A stretch of 64,000 bases of DNA, taken from assembly GCA_017554745.1 (NCBI GenBank), contig JAFZHS010000009.1:1-64000 (forward strand), in the 5' to 3' direction. Positions 45,710-54,143 of the stretch are shown piece by piece; positions within the stretch are counted from its first letter, which is position 1, and every line of letters starts with the position of its first letter. The DNA is from Clostridiales bacterium (GTDB taxonomy: Bacteria > Bacillota > Clostridia > Saccharofermentanales > Saccharofermentanaceae). Position numbers and translations under genes: made by a program. The notes below the pieces were generated by a model. The model did not search any database, was not told the origin of the DNA, and saw only the letters and a program-made list of their open reading frames with translations.

Positions 45710-46768
45710 TCATGAAAACGCACCGGCAGGGCCATTAGATCTCGCCGATGCCTTTACCAGTATGATCTCTATAGAAAACCTCTCGTCTATCAGGCCGTGT
45801 TTGAACTCGCTGTCGGAATCAGATGCAGCCAGATAAAGGGCTATAAGTCTCTTCATGTCAAAATTAGCGGCCTGTGCGCAGAGCTTTTTGGCCCTGAAAT
45901 CGTTCATTCCCGTGCGGTCGACCAGAACATTGGGATTACCGGCTTCTTTTGCCATTATGAGAGCCTTGATGTGATTAACGATAGAGGCTCTGATCTTGAC
46001 CAGAGGCTCTTTATTGGCAATGAGCTTATCAAGAGTTCCCAGTGCTATTTGGGCGTTTCCACTGCCGCAGGCATCCATAATGTCAAATATCTTGCCTGAA
46101 AGGTCAGGAGGACAGCAAAGCTCCACAATGTCGGGTGTTACTTCGGTATAGCCCTTGTTCTGACAGTAGAGAGATACTTTATTTACCTCATTTACGAGCT
46201 CCATCATGTTGCCCGAACACCTGGAAGCCATGGAATTAGCGGCTTCAAAGCCTATCTTAAGGCCTTCTTTGCCAAAACGGCTTGAGATCCAGCCTGTAAG
46301 CTCGTTTTCCTCAAAACCGCTCATAGAAGCGACAGTACCGTACTGAAGGAAGCTCTTAAACGCCTTCTTGCGGCTGTCGACAGTCTCCTCACAGAAGACA
46401 ACGACAACAGATGACGGAATGTCGCTTAATATCTCTATGTCTCTGTCGGTCAATTCCTTATTCGGAAGCCCCGACTGCTTAATAACGATAAGCCTTTTGG
46501 GAGACATCCAGGGCGGCATGGAAATAAGCTCTTCAAGCTTTGCCATCTCGAATTTGTCGCCGGTACGGGTATCTACGGAAGCAAAGTCCATATCTTCGGC
46601 ACCGGGCCCTAAGCAGACCTTCTTAAGCATCGATACCGCACCGTCGGTCATGTAGCTCTCCTCACCGTACAAAAGCACAAGTCCCAAGGAATCAGACTCT
46701 TTGCTGATCTTGGAAAGCATCTGTCTGGCGTTCAAAACGCCTTTGGGAAGAGCCTTTGGCTTTGCCAT
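45710..46768 (-). CDS. holA: DNA polymerase III delta subunit (clamp loader)
   Basis: The 352-residue protein opens the beta clamp. It has an N-terminal AAA-like domain without Walker A, typical of HolA (LVLLYGEESYMTDG; MDFASVDTR; LIVIKQSGLP), an AAA lid, and a C-terminal collar domain (MDACGSGNAQIALGTLDKL; IVNHIKALIMAKEAG; NDFRAKKLCAQAANFD). It is 3 bases after the GH25 gene in the comEC-holA order. The usual rpsT is not found downstream. Confidence 0.92.
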   Translation of the reverse strand: MAKPKALPKGVLNARQMLSKISKESDSLGLVLLYGEESYMTDGAVSMLKKVCLGPGAEDMDFASVDTRTGDKFEMAKLEELISMPPWMSPKRLIVIKQSGLPNKELTDRDIEILSDIPSSVVVVFCEETVDSRKKAFKSFLQYGTVASMSGFEENELTGWISSRFGKEGLKIGFEAANSMASRCSGNMMELVNEVNKVSLYCQNKGYTEVTPDIVELCCPPDLSGKIFDIMDACGSGNAQIALGTLDKLIANKEPLVKIRASIVNHIKALIMAKEAGNPNVLVDRTGMNDFRAKKLCAQAANFDMKRLIALYLAASDSDSEFKHGLIDERFSIEIILVKASARSNGPAGAFS

Positions 46769-46771
46769 TTA

Positions 46772-47959
46772 CTATTGGCCTCCGAAAACTTCAGGGTATC
46801 TGCTCTTAAAGAGGATATCGGTATCTACGTCCTCTGAACAGCCGTCGATCCTGCCGATCGATCCGGTCTGCCACATCGTATAATCACCTTCATAAGAAGT
46901 CTCTTTGACATAGTGAGCGAGCCATACGTCATAATCTGCAGGCTCCCAGATGATCTCGAGATAATACTTGCTGGCATAAAGGATCGTGCCATAGCCGTTC
47001 TCGGTCATAATGCCTGCAAACTCGTAGAAAAGGTTATTGATATCCACGATGCTCATCTTGTACTTCTGGAAATGGGACCAGCTCTCCCAGTCAAATGCTA
47101 CGGGAAGATCAATCTCCTTATCCGCAAGGACTTTGAGGAGCTCATTACAGTGCTCGTGGAGCTCTTCGAGATTACAGTCGGTCGAATAGTAATAAACGCC
47201 GATCTTAAGGCCTGCTGCCTTGGCATCGACATAATATTCTTCGAATTTACGGTCTTCGCCAAGCTCACCATTGTTGTAGATCATGGCTCTGAGATAAACG
47301 AATTCACATCCTGCGGCCTTGACCTTATTAAAATCGATATCTCCCTGATATCTGGAGACATCAATACCGTAAGCTATATCGTCTCCGGGATATCTGGCCA
47401 TAAAATCACTGTAAGCCAGCGTCGTGTGCGTATCTTCTCCGCCACCGCCGCCGCCACCACCGCCGCTGGGTCTGTATACCTTAACGGTCATGCTGCCGGT
47501 CTTGGTGTTGTTGGCATCATCGGTCAAAGTCATGGTGATCGGATAACTGCCGGGAGTTGAGGTGTCAACCTCTCCTTCTATGTGGATATCGACGTCGCTG
47601 TCGCAGTCATCGATGTATCCGACGTATCTGTTGATATCAAACTCCGTGTCCACCTGAATGCTTACACTCTCGGGAAGATTGAGCCACATGGGAGCTGTCG
47701 TATCCTCTTCGGGAGCAAGCATATGAGGAATGGTAGGCGTAGGAGAAGGCGTGATCTCTTCGGTGGTAGTCGTGGTTACCTCTTCTGTAGTCTCAACCGT
47801 CTCTTCTTCAGACGTCTTTACGGGCTCGTCGTCATCATCCGTCTCACGTCCGCTGTTCCTCTGACATCCTGCCAGAAAAGCAAAACTGACTGATACCGCC
47901 AGCAAAGCGGCAATTAAAGATCTTGCTGTTCTTGACAGGTAATTAGGCATTCTTTTCAT
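46772..47959 (-). CDS. GH25 lysozyme lipoprotein
   Basis: The 395-residue protein has a lipobox AFLAGC (Cys32), a Thr/Glu-rich acidic stalk (about 35-90), a beta domain of the bacterial Ig or DUF5011 kind (WLNLPESVSIQVDTEFD... TSTPGSYPITMTLTDD), a run of ten Gly, and a C-terminal GH25 muramidase domain with GIDVSRYQGDIDF and catalytic FDWE. It is predicted to cleave muramic acid bonds in peptidoglycan from the outer membrane leaflet. It lies between comEC and holA. Confidence 0.9.
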   Translation of the reverse strand: MKRMPNYLSRTARSLIAALLAVSVSFAFLAGCQRNSGRETDDDDEPVKTSEEETVETTEEVTTTTTEEITPSPTPTIPHMLAPEEDTTAPMWLNLPESVSIQVDTEFDINRYVGYIDDCDSDVDIHIEGEVDTSTPGSYPITMTLTDDANNTKTGSMTVKVYRPSGGGGGGGGGEDTHTTLAYSDFMARYPGDDIAYGIDVSRYQGDIDFNKVKAAGCEFVYLRAMIYNNGELGEDRKFEEYYVDAKAAGLKIGVYYYSTDCNLEELHEHCNELLKVLADKEIDLPVAFDWESWSHFQKYKMSIVDINNLFYEFAGIMTENGYGTILYASKYYLEIIWEPADYDVWLAHYVKETSYEGDYTMWQTGSIGRIDGCSEDVDTDILFKSRYPEVFGGQ

Positions 47960-48005
47960 ACAAAAATCTCTCTTTTTCCTTCCGATTTTCCCATACTGTA
48001 ATCAG

Positions 48006-48011
48006 ATTATA
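48006..48011 (-). promoter_or_regulatory. Possible -10 box for the GH25-holA pair
   Basis: Minus strand: a perfect TATAAT about 46 bases upstream of the GH25 ATG. No good -35 box was found at 16-18 bp. Confidence 0.35.
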
Positions 48012-48068
48012 ACAAACATGACCGTTTTTCTTATGCGACTTATAGGACAATTTATGGCAAAGGAAAGA

Positions 48069-50471
48069 TCAATAATTCAGTATCACTGCACCTTCCCTGT
48101 CGGTCCTGAAGACCTCGCAGCCGTATGAATCAAGCCTTTCGAGCGCTTCGGGAGCCGGATGGCCGTAGAAATTATTTTTTCCTACAGATATTACGGCGGC
48201 TTCGGGAGAGCAGGCCTCTATAAAATCCGCCGAAGATGAATATTTCGACCCGTGATGGGCGACTTTTAAGATGTCGCAGTCAAGAGCCATGCCGCTTTTG
48301 AGCAGTTTTTCTTCAGTTTTTATTCCGATATCTCCCGTAAACAATATGCGGGCACTCTCCTCACCTTCTATATGAAGCATAGCCACCATGCTTTCCTCGT
48401 TGCCGCCGCCTGCGCCCGAAGCAGGATAAAGAATATCAAGATAAACCATTTCAGACAGAATTATCCGGTCGCCAGAGCAAACAGCGTCAAGACTTGAGAT
48501 GTATTCTTCCCGTCTCCCGTCATAAAAACCTACAGCTTCAAAGAATTCACGTGCATCCTTGTCTTCAGCGCCCGGTTTTGGAACATATGAAGCACATATC
48601 TGTTTTGTCCTGCCCAGGTCATACAGGGCCGCTATCCCGCCCGCATGATCAACATCCCAGTGGCTCATTATGCAGATATCTACCTGATATATCCCGTAGT
48701 AATCAAGCAGATTGCTTACCGTCGAAGCGCCTTCATCGTAGGTTCCGGCATCAATGAGGCATGTCAGATCCTTTGTCATTATCAGGCAGCAGTCGCCCTG
48801 TCCCACATCAGCGAAAACCACTGTTGCAGACGGTTTATTCAGTATGGAAAACGCTTCAAAGCCTGTCATTACAGCAAGAATCAGCGCGGCCGGCTTAAGA
48901 AATAACTTTCTCAAGATACTTGGCGGTATCAGTAAAAGAAAGACCACAACAGCCGTAATGGCCAAAAACACCTGCGACAGATGGATGGCAGACCCGTTCT
49001 GCACTGTAATCCTGCTTCCAAATGACACCAGCTTTTGAAGAGAATTCAGGCAAAGACATAAAGGTGAAGAGAGATATTGGGCCCAAAAAGGCATCAGAAG
49101 GCACAAAACTACACACGGCACAAAGAAAGCGCAGGCTGTCTGGGCAATAAAAGACCCTGCGGTCTGAATACAAAGATGCTCAAGATCGGGCTTCATGGAG
49201 ATATCTTCCCAGAAAGGGATCATGCCGAGGCCTGCAGCTATCGAAGGACTGATCAGTCCTGCCAAAACATCCCCTAAATGAAGTTTTTTCAGGATGTTTG
49301 CTATCTTTTCGCTATACATCTTAATAGCGATAACGGCGCAAAAGCTCATGCGGAAGCCTGAAGACATCACGCAGAAAGGATCCGCTGTAATCATTACCAG
49401 GGAAGCAACGCTTAGAGCGGACACCCAGTCTCGCATCGCGAAGATACAGATGCTCATAAAAGCTGCCCTGGTAACCGAATCGCTCCAGCCCGTAAGGCAG
49501 CCTATCAGCAGAGCGAAGACTGCATATATGAAAATGGCCTTTTTCCGCCTGACTTTAAGGGTATCCAGTATCATGGGAAGTCCTGCCAGAAAGCCCGCGA
49601 AATGAGTTCCCGACACGGCGAGCAGATGCGAACAGCAGGACAATTTGAAATCGCGCTTTGTGCCGTCACTTATAAGTGATCTGTCACCGGTGCATACAGC
49701 TGCGGTCAAAGCTCTCTCCTGTTCGCTAAAAGTGTCCGACACGGCGTCAACCGCGCTTTTTCTGAGCTCAAAGAAGAACTTGCGAAGGCGGCCCGTAACA
49801 TTATGAGGGAACCCCGCTCTGCCGACAGTTTCATAACTGTCGCAGGAGATCACGTAAAGTATCCCTTTCTTCTTCAGATAGCCTTTGTAATCGAATTCTC
49901 CGGGATTGCCGGCGCTCTCGGGTTCTTTTAGCTTGCCGTGAAGGATAAGCTCATCTCCTGCCCTGATATCCTGCGGAATCTCCTTATAAAACGAGGCTTT
50001 TGCATAAACACCGGCTTCGAGCCTGACGGTCAAATCGATACCACCTGAAAGGTCATAAGAAACATCGGTTACAGTGCAGCTGAATGCGCCGTTTTGAGGT
50101 GTTAAGCAGGCAGATAATCTTGAATGAATAAAGCTCCCGGTATAGACAAAGATGAGGCTTAGCAAAAAGCTTGCGAGGAGCAGCATGTATTTTTCCTGCT
50201 TTAAAGCCGGAAACGCCTTATTTACGGGTCTTCGGGCGCTTATGAACAAGCATGCGCCTACTGTGATCACGGCCATGAGCAAGGCAGGCACAAATGATTC
50301 AAAAAAGTAACACAGGACACTGCAAAGGACGAGCATTACCGCAGGAAGCAGACAAGGCCTTCTTTTGAAAGAATCCGCTGCAAAAGACAGGTCCTTCAGC
50401 CTCAGAAACAGCGTGTCTCCAAGCGGTGAAAACCAAGTGTTACGTTGTGTTTTGCCATATATATTCTTCAT
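48069..50471 (-). CDS. comEC: ComEC/Rec2 competence DNA-channel protein
   Basis: The 800-residue membrane protein has an N-terminal OB-like domain with FSCTVTDVSYD and FDYKGYLKKKGI, the central ComEC multi-helix channel region (HLLAVSGTHFAGFLAGL; GWSDSVTRAAFMS), and a C-terminal metallo-beta-lactamase domain with VGQGDCCLI, SHWDVDHAGG, ILFTGDIG and VAHHGSKYSSS. It should carry single-stranded DNA across the membrane in transformation. The domain order is complete. There is no ribosome site before the ATG, and the closest -10-like box is 7 bases upstream, so the mRNA may be leaderless. The triple CGACA element lies upstream. Confidence 0.93.
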   Translation of the reverse strand: MKNIYGKTQRNTWFSPLGDTLFLRLKDLSFAADSFKRRPCLLPAVMLVLCSVLCYFFESFVPALLMAVITVGACLFISARRPVNKAFPALKQEKYMLLLASFLLSLIFVYTGSFIHSRLSACLTPQNGAFSCTVTDVSYDLSGGIDLTVRLEAGVYAKASFYKEIPQDIRAGDELILHGKLKEPESAGNPGEFDYKGYLKKKGILYVISCDSYETVGRAGFPHNVTGRLRKFFFELRKSAVDAVSDTFSEQERALTAAVCTGDRSLISDGTKRDFKLSCCSHLLAVSGTHFAGFLAGLPMILDTLKVRRKKAIFIYAVFALLIGCLTGWSDSVTRAAFMSICIFAMRDWVSALSVASLVMITADPFCVMSSGFRMSFCAVIAIKMYSEKIANILKKLHLGDVLAGLISPSIAAGLGMIPFWEDISMKPDLEHLCIQTAGSFIAQTACAFFVPCVVLCLLMPFWAQYLSSPLCLCLNSLQKLVSFGSRITVQNGSAIHLSQVFLAITAVVVFLLLIPPSILRKLFLKPAALILAVMTGFEAFSILNKPSATVVFADVGQGDCCLIMTKDLTCLIDAGTYDEGASTVSNLLDYYGIYQVDICIMSHWDVDHAGGIAALYDLGRTKQICASYVPKPGAEDKDAREFFEAVGFYDGRREEYISSLDAVCSGDRIILSEMVYLDILYPASGAGGGNEESMVAMLHIEGEESARILFTGDIGIKTEEKLLKSGMALDCDILKVAHHGSKYSSSADFIEACSPEAAVISVGKNNFYGHPAPEALERLDSYGCEVFRTDREGAVILNY

Positions 50472-50477
50472 GTTAAA

Positions 50478-50483
50478 ATTCTA
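50478..50483 (-). promoter_or_regulatory. Possible -10 box for comEC
   Basis: Minus strand: TAGAAT with 6 bases to the ATG at 50471. No good -35 box at 16-18 bp, which would fit an activator-dependent promoter. A start at or next to the ATG would give a leaderless transcript. Confidence 0.35.
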
Positions 50484-50528
50484 AAGAACGTGTTTGTCGG
50501 TTTTCGTCTCAATATCAGGCTGAAAATG

Positions 50529-50552
50529 CGACAAAATGCGACAAAATCGACA
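50529..50552. promoter_or_regulatory. Triple CGACA element in the comEC-engB intergenic region
   Basis: Three direct CGACA boxes start at 50529, 50539 and 50548, the same 10/9-bp layout as at 38681-38704. The near edge is 57 bases from the comEC ATG. An inverted TTTGTCGG lies nearby at 50493. The far edge is 31 bases from the engB ATG, so either gene or both could be regulated. Confidence 0.6.
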
Positions 50553-50583
50553 AGTTGAACACTATGGACAGAGTTATAAACAT

Positions 50584-51189
50584 ATGAGCATTAATTTCGG
50601 AAAGATCAGATATCTTAAGACCTGTGCATCGATAAAGGACCTGCCTGACGACAACCTTCCCGAGATCGTACTGGCAGGAAGATCCAATGTCGGCAAATCC
50701 TCACTGGTAAACGCTTTGGGGAACAATAAAAAGCTTGCCCGCGTATCACAGACTCCCGGAAAGACGCAGCAGATCATATATTTTGATCTTGACTCACAGG
50801 CAATCCTTGCCGATCTTCCCGGATACGGCTTTTCCAAGGCTTCCAAGGCTAAGAATTCCGGCTTTTCCGAGCTTTGCGACAACTATTTCAAGGTCAGGAA
50901 AGGGATAGACCTTGTCCTTCTTCTCATCGACATAAGGCATGAACCCTCAAATGACGATATCGCCATGCTTAATTTCCTGAACAGCTCGAACCTACCCTAT
51001 TTTCTGGTTTTTACCAAGTGCGATAAGCTCTCTGCCCAGCAGGTCAGAAACCAGCTGCAAATGATGTCAAAATGCCTCGATTTTGCTGAAGATGCCCGTG
51101 TTTTCGCGGTCTCATCGAGCGAGACTAACCCTCAAAAATCAGGAATAAATGATTTAAAGCAGGCTGTCTCTGATGAGGTATGCAAATAA
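50584..51189 (+). CDS. engB: Ribosome-biogenesis GTPase EngB/YsxC (YihA family)
   Basis: The 201-residue GTPase has GRSNVGKSS (P-loop), TPGKTQ (G2), DLPGYGF (G3), TKCDK (G4) and VSSSE (G5), and acts in 50S assembly. The ATG at 50584 is used; the longer ORF to 50536 overlaps the CGACA element. The ribosome site is weak (GGACAG). It is the first gene of the plus-strand block with no obvious own promoter. Confidence 0.93.
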   Translation: MSINFGKIRYLKTCASIKDLPDDNLPEIVLAGRSNVGKSSLVNALGNNKKLARVSQTPGKTQQIIYFDLDSQAILADLPGYGFSKASKAKNSGFSELCDNYFKVRKGIDLVLLLIDIRHEPSNDDIAMLNFLNSSNLPYFLVFTKCDKLSAQQVRNQLQMMSKCLDFAEDARVFAVSSSETNPQKSGINDLKQAVSDEVCK

Positions 51190-51238
51190 TGAACAATCTT
51201 TTGAATACTTTTCGTGCAAATTTTTGTGTTTGAGCACT

Positions 51239-51266
51239 TTGAAATATTTTATGACTCAGATATCAT
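51239..51266 (+). promoter_or_regulatory. Possible promoter of the tandem PRPP-synthetase operon
   Basis: TTGAAA, a 16-bp spacer and TATCAT, 35 bases before the first ATG, followed by a GGGGG ribosome site that is rather far (12 bases) from the ATG. Confidence 0.5.
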
Positions 51267-51300
51267 TTAATTAGTTTTTTATAGGGGGATCGCCGTTGCC

Positions 51301-52515
51301 ATGAGCAGCTTAGACGTCAGTAAAGACTATAAGTCAATTACTTTGGCACCTTTCGGCCCCATTGGTATCATTTCGCATACTTCCAACAAAGAATTTGTAA
51401 AAAGAGTTTCTGACGACCTTTCCATGAGAAGAAAGCTCCGTTCCCAGAGACCCGATAACGCTTTTTCCAATACTCCCGGATATTACCGTGAGAATTATGT
51501 CTTTGATTCCGAGCTTATCCGTTTCCAGACCGGTGAAGGCAAGTTCTCCATCGGAGAGAGCGCCAGAGGCCACGACATCTTTATCATCACTGATGTCCTT
51601 TCCCATAATCTTGAGATCAAACTGGCTGACGGCTCACATGTCATCTCCCCCGATGACCAGTATATGGATCTTTTGAGGATCCTTTCCACACTTAAGGGAA
51701 AAGCCAAGAGAGTCAATGTCATCATGCCTTTCGTTTATGAAGGCAGACGCGAGAAGCTCGATTCACACAGAGAATCCTACGATTGTGCGGATATGCTCAA
51801 GAAGCTTTACGAACTGGGCGTATCCAATCTCATTGTTTTCGATCCCCACGATGAGAGGATCGCAAATGCGGTACCGCTCATGTCAATCGAAATGCCCCGC
51901 TGCCAGTTTAAGATGACTTCTACCCTCTTGAACACATTCGGCTCATTAAGATTAGACAAAGAAAGCACGCTCGTGGTAAGCCCAGATGAAACCGGTGTAT
52001 CACGGGCGATTTTTTACGCGTCCAACCTCAATCTTCCTTTGAGCCTGTTCTACAGAAAATACACAGGCAATCCCGGTCATTACGGCAGGATCTTCGAGTA
52101 TTTGGGCGAAGACGTCAAAGGCATGGATATCCTTCTTATCGATGACATGATAAATTCCGGCAATACAATGTTCAGAACGGCCGAGCAGCTCAAGGCAGCA
52201 GGCGCAAAAGACATTTACTGCCTTGCACCGTTCGCCCTTTTTACGAACGGCCTGGAAGAGTTCGACAAGAAGTATGAAGAAGGCATTTTCAAGTGTGTAT
52301 GCACTACAAATCTTATCTATGCGCCTGAAGAGCTTAAGTCACGCGAGTGGTATCTGGCCGCAGACATGGTCCCCTACATGGGAAGGATCATCGACGCCCT
52401 CAACGTCGACGAATCAGTTTACGACCTCATCAATTCGACCGCTAGATTACAGGATCTCAGGAGCCAGATGAGAATCGACGAGTTATTAACAGACAAAGAA
52501 GATAGTGAGTTTTAA
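51301..52515 (+). CDS. PRPP synthetase paralogue A (divergent, probably regulatory)
   Basis: The 404-residue protein is a ribose-phosphate pyrophosphokinase family member: VNVIMPFVYEGRRE, FDPHDERIANAVPL (HxxR-type ATP/ribose site) and LIDDMINSGNTM (281-289, PRPP-binding loop). The flexible loop that carries the catalytic Lys and Arg as KRR in typical Prs reads YRKY (251-254). Loss of KRR suggests reduced or no activity. It is followed after 32 bases by paralogue B, which keeps the motif. A hetero-oligomer like the mammalian PRPS/associated-protein pair is a reasonable inference. Confidence 0.78.
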   Translation: MSSLDVSKDYKSITLAPFGPIGIISHTSNKEFVKRVSDDLSMRRKLRSQRPDNAFSNTPGYYRENYVFDSELIRFQTGEGKFSIGESARGHDIFIITDVLSHNLEIKLADGSHVISPDDQYMDLLRILSTLKGKAKRVNVIMPFVYEGRREKLDSHRESYDCADMLKKLYELGVSNLIVFDPHDERIANAVPLMSIEMPRCQFKMTSTLLNTFGSLRLDKESTLVVSPDETGVSRAIFYASNLNLPLSLFYRKYTGNPGHYGRIFEYLGEDVKGMDILLIDDMINSGNTMFRTAEQLKAAGAKDIYCLAPFALFTNGLEEFDKKYEEGIFKCVCTTNLIYAPEELKSREWYLAADMVPYMGRIIDALNVDESVYDLINSTARLQDLRSQMRIDELLTDKEDSEF

Positions 52516-52547
52516 ACCAATTAAGGCATGAAAGGCAGGCTGCAATT

Positions 52548-53756
52548 ATGACATCAGCATCTGACGAAAGAGCTTATTCCCGCTACGACCAATACGGCGA
52601 CAACCCCATGGCGCCGGTAGGACCTATCGGTCTTATTGCTCTCAGAGGAAGTGAGGATTTTACCCAGAAGGTTAACTTCTACCTCAACAAGAGACGTAAC
52701 GAGTACCAGAAGGAACAGATCGTCAATACTTATCCGGGATTCTTCAGAGAGGATTACACGATTCCCGTAGAGAATGCCAGATTCTCTTCAGGCGAAGGTA
52801 AAGCTGTCGTAAAGAATACCGTAAGAGGCCATGACCTCTTCCTCATAAGCGACGTAATGAACTGCTCCTGCACATATAAGATGTTCGGCCAGGAAAACCG
52901 CATGAGCCCCGATGATCACTATCAGGATCTCAAGCGTGTTATCCTTGCATGCTCCGGCAAATCAAGAAGAATCAACGTCATCATGCCTTTCCTTTATGAG
53001 AGCCGCCAGCATAAGAGAAACGCCAGAGAGTCTTTGGACTGCGCTTTCGCACTCGAAGAGCTCTACAATCTCGGCGTAGCCAATATCATTACCTTTGACG
53101 CACACGACGAGAGAGTTGCAAACGCTATCCCTCTTGCCGGCTTCGAGAGCCTCCCTACCACATACCAGATCATCAAGGAAATGTACCGTCAGGTACCTGA
53201 TCTCCAGTTCTCCAACGGTAAGTTCATGATCATCTCCCCTGATGAAGGCGGTATCGGCAGAGCAATGTACTACGCTTCCATCTTAGGTGTCCCTCTCGGA
53301 ACCTTCTACAAGAGAAGAGACTACACCAAGATCGTTGACGGCAAGAACCCTATCGTTGCTCACGAGTTCCTGGGTGATTCCGTTGAAGGCATGGATATCC
53401 TCATCGTTGACGACATGATCTCATCAGGCGATTCCATGATCGATATCGCCCGCGAAATGAAGGAACGCGGCGCCCGCAAGGTATTCTGTGCCGTTACTTT
53501 CGGTCTTTTCACAGAGGGCATCGACCACTTCAACAAGGCTTATGAAGAAGGCATCATCAATAAGGTCTTCGCTACAAACCTCATTTACAGAAGACCCGAG
53601 CTCCTTGAAGCTCCCTGGTTTGCAGATGTTAACCTCTGCAAGTTCGTAGCGCTCCTTATCGACGCCATCAACCACGACGCTTCACTCTCGAGCCTCATCA
53701 ATCCTACAGAGAAGATCAAGAAGCTCCTCAAGGAAAAAGAAGGTATTAACTTATAA
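52548..53756 (+). CDS. prs: Ribose-phosphate pyrophosphokinase (PRPP synthetase) paralogue B
   Basis: The 402-residue protein makes PRPP from ribose-5-phosphate and ATP for nucleotide, His and Trp synthesis. It has INVIMPFLYESRQHKRNA, FDAHDERVANAIPL, the flexible-loop KRR at 255-257 and IVDDMISSGDSM with Asp288-Asp289. The family here is longer than the 315-residue classical Prs, with an N-terminal extension. It clearly shares ancestry with paralogue A throughout. The downstream gene overlaps its stop by one base. Confidence 0.86.
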   Translation: MTSASDERAYSRYDQYGDNPMAPVGPIGLIALRGSEDFTQKVNFYLNKRRNEYQKEQIVNTYPGFFREDYTIPVENARFSSGEGKAVVKNTVRGHDLFLISDVMNCSCTYKMFGQENRMSPDDHYQDLKRVILACSGKSRRINVIMPFLYESRQHKRNARESLDCAFALEELYNLGVANIITFDAHDERVANAIPLAGFESLPTTYQIIKEMYRQVPDLQFSNGKFMIISPDEGGIGRAMYYASILGVPLGTFYKRRDYTKIVDGKNPIVAHEFLGDSVEGMDILIVDDMISSGDSMIDIAREMKERGARKVFCAVTFGLFTEGIDHFNKAYEEGIINKVFATNLIYRRPELLEAPWFADVNLCKFVALLIDAINHDASLSSLINPTEKIKKLLKEKEGINL

Positions 53757-54139
53757 TGGCTAATACCGGCAGATCACGTTCTTCAAGCGCATCAAGAGGC
53801 GGCTCCAAAAAGACCGCTTCACGCTCTAGTTCGCGCTCTAACTCAGGAAGAAAGACTTCTTCCAGGGGCAGATCCGCGCCTGCCAAAGAAGAATCGGGAT
53901 TTACCGGGATCATCAATAAATTCGCAGCTTCTAAGGCAGCTATGCCTGTCATTTTCCTTGGCGTAGTGATCCTGATCGTCGGACTGGACCTTCTTATCAG
54001 CTGGAATAAGTTCGAGATGTTCTTTAAGATCCTCGGAATCGAGCTTCTTATCGCCGCTTTTGTCTGGGCACTCATGACCATGGTCTTCTCAGGCAAAAAG
54101 AATAAGGATTCGGATAACGAGCCTTCAGACGAGGTATAA
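53756..54139 (+). CDS. SR-rich small membrane protein of unknown function
   Basis: The 127-residue protein has about 45 disordered N-terminal residues rich in Ser, Arg, Gly and Lys, then two membrane helices (about 60-80 and 90-110) and an acidic Lys/Asp tail. I do not recognise it. The start overlaps the stop of paralogue B by one base (TAATG), so translation is coupled. The basic tail may bind nucleic acid or lipid headgroups, but this is only a guess. Confidence 0.68.
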   Translation: MANTGRSRSSSASRGGSKKTASRSSSRSNSGRKTSSRGRSAPAKEESGFTGIINKFAASKAAMPVIFLGVVILIVGLDLLISWNKFEMFFKILGIELLIAAFVWALMTMVFSGKKNKDSDNEPSDEV

Positions 54140-54143
54140 CGCC

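Noticed and set aside
47440..47470. Repeat-like GCC/CCG run as a possible microsatellite element
   Set aside because: It encodes the poly-Gly linker of the GH25 lysozyme and is not a separate element.
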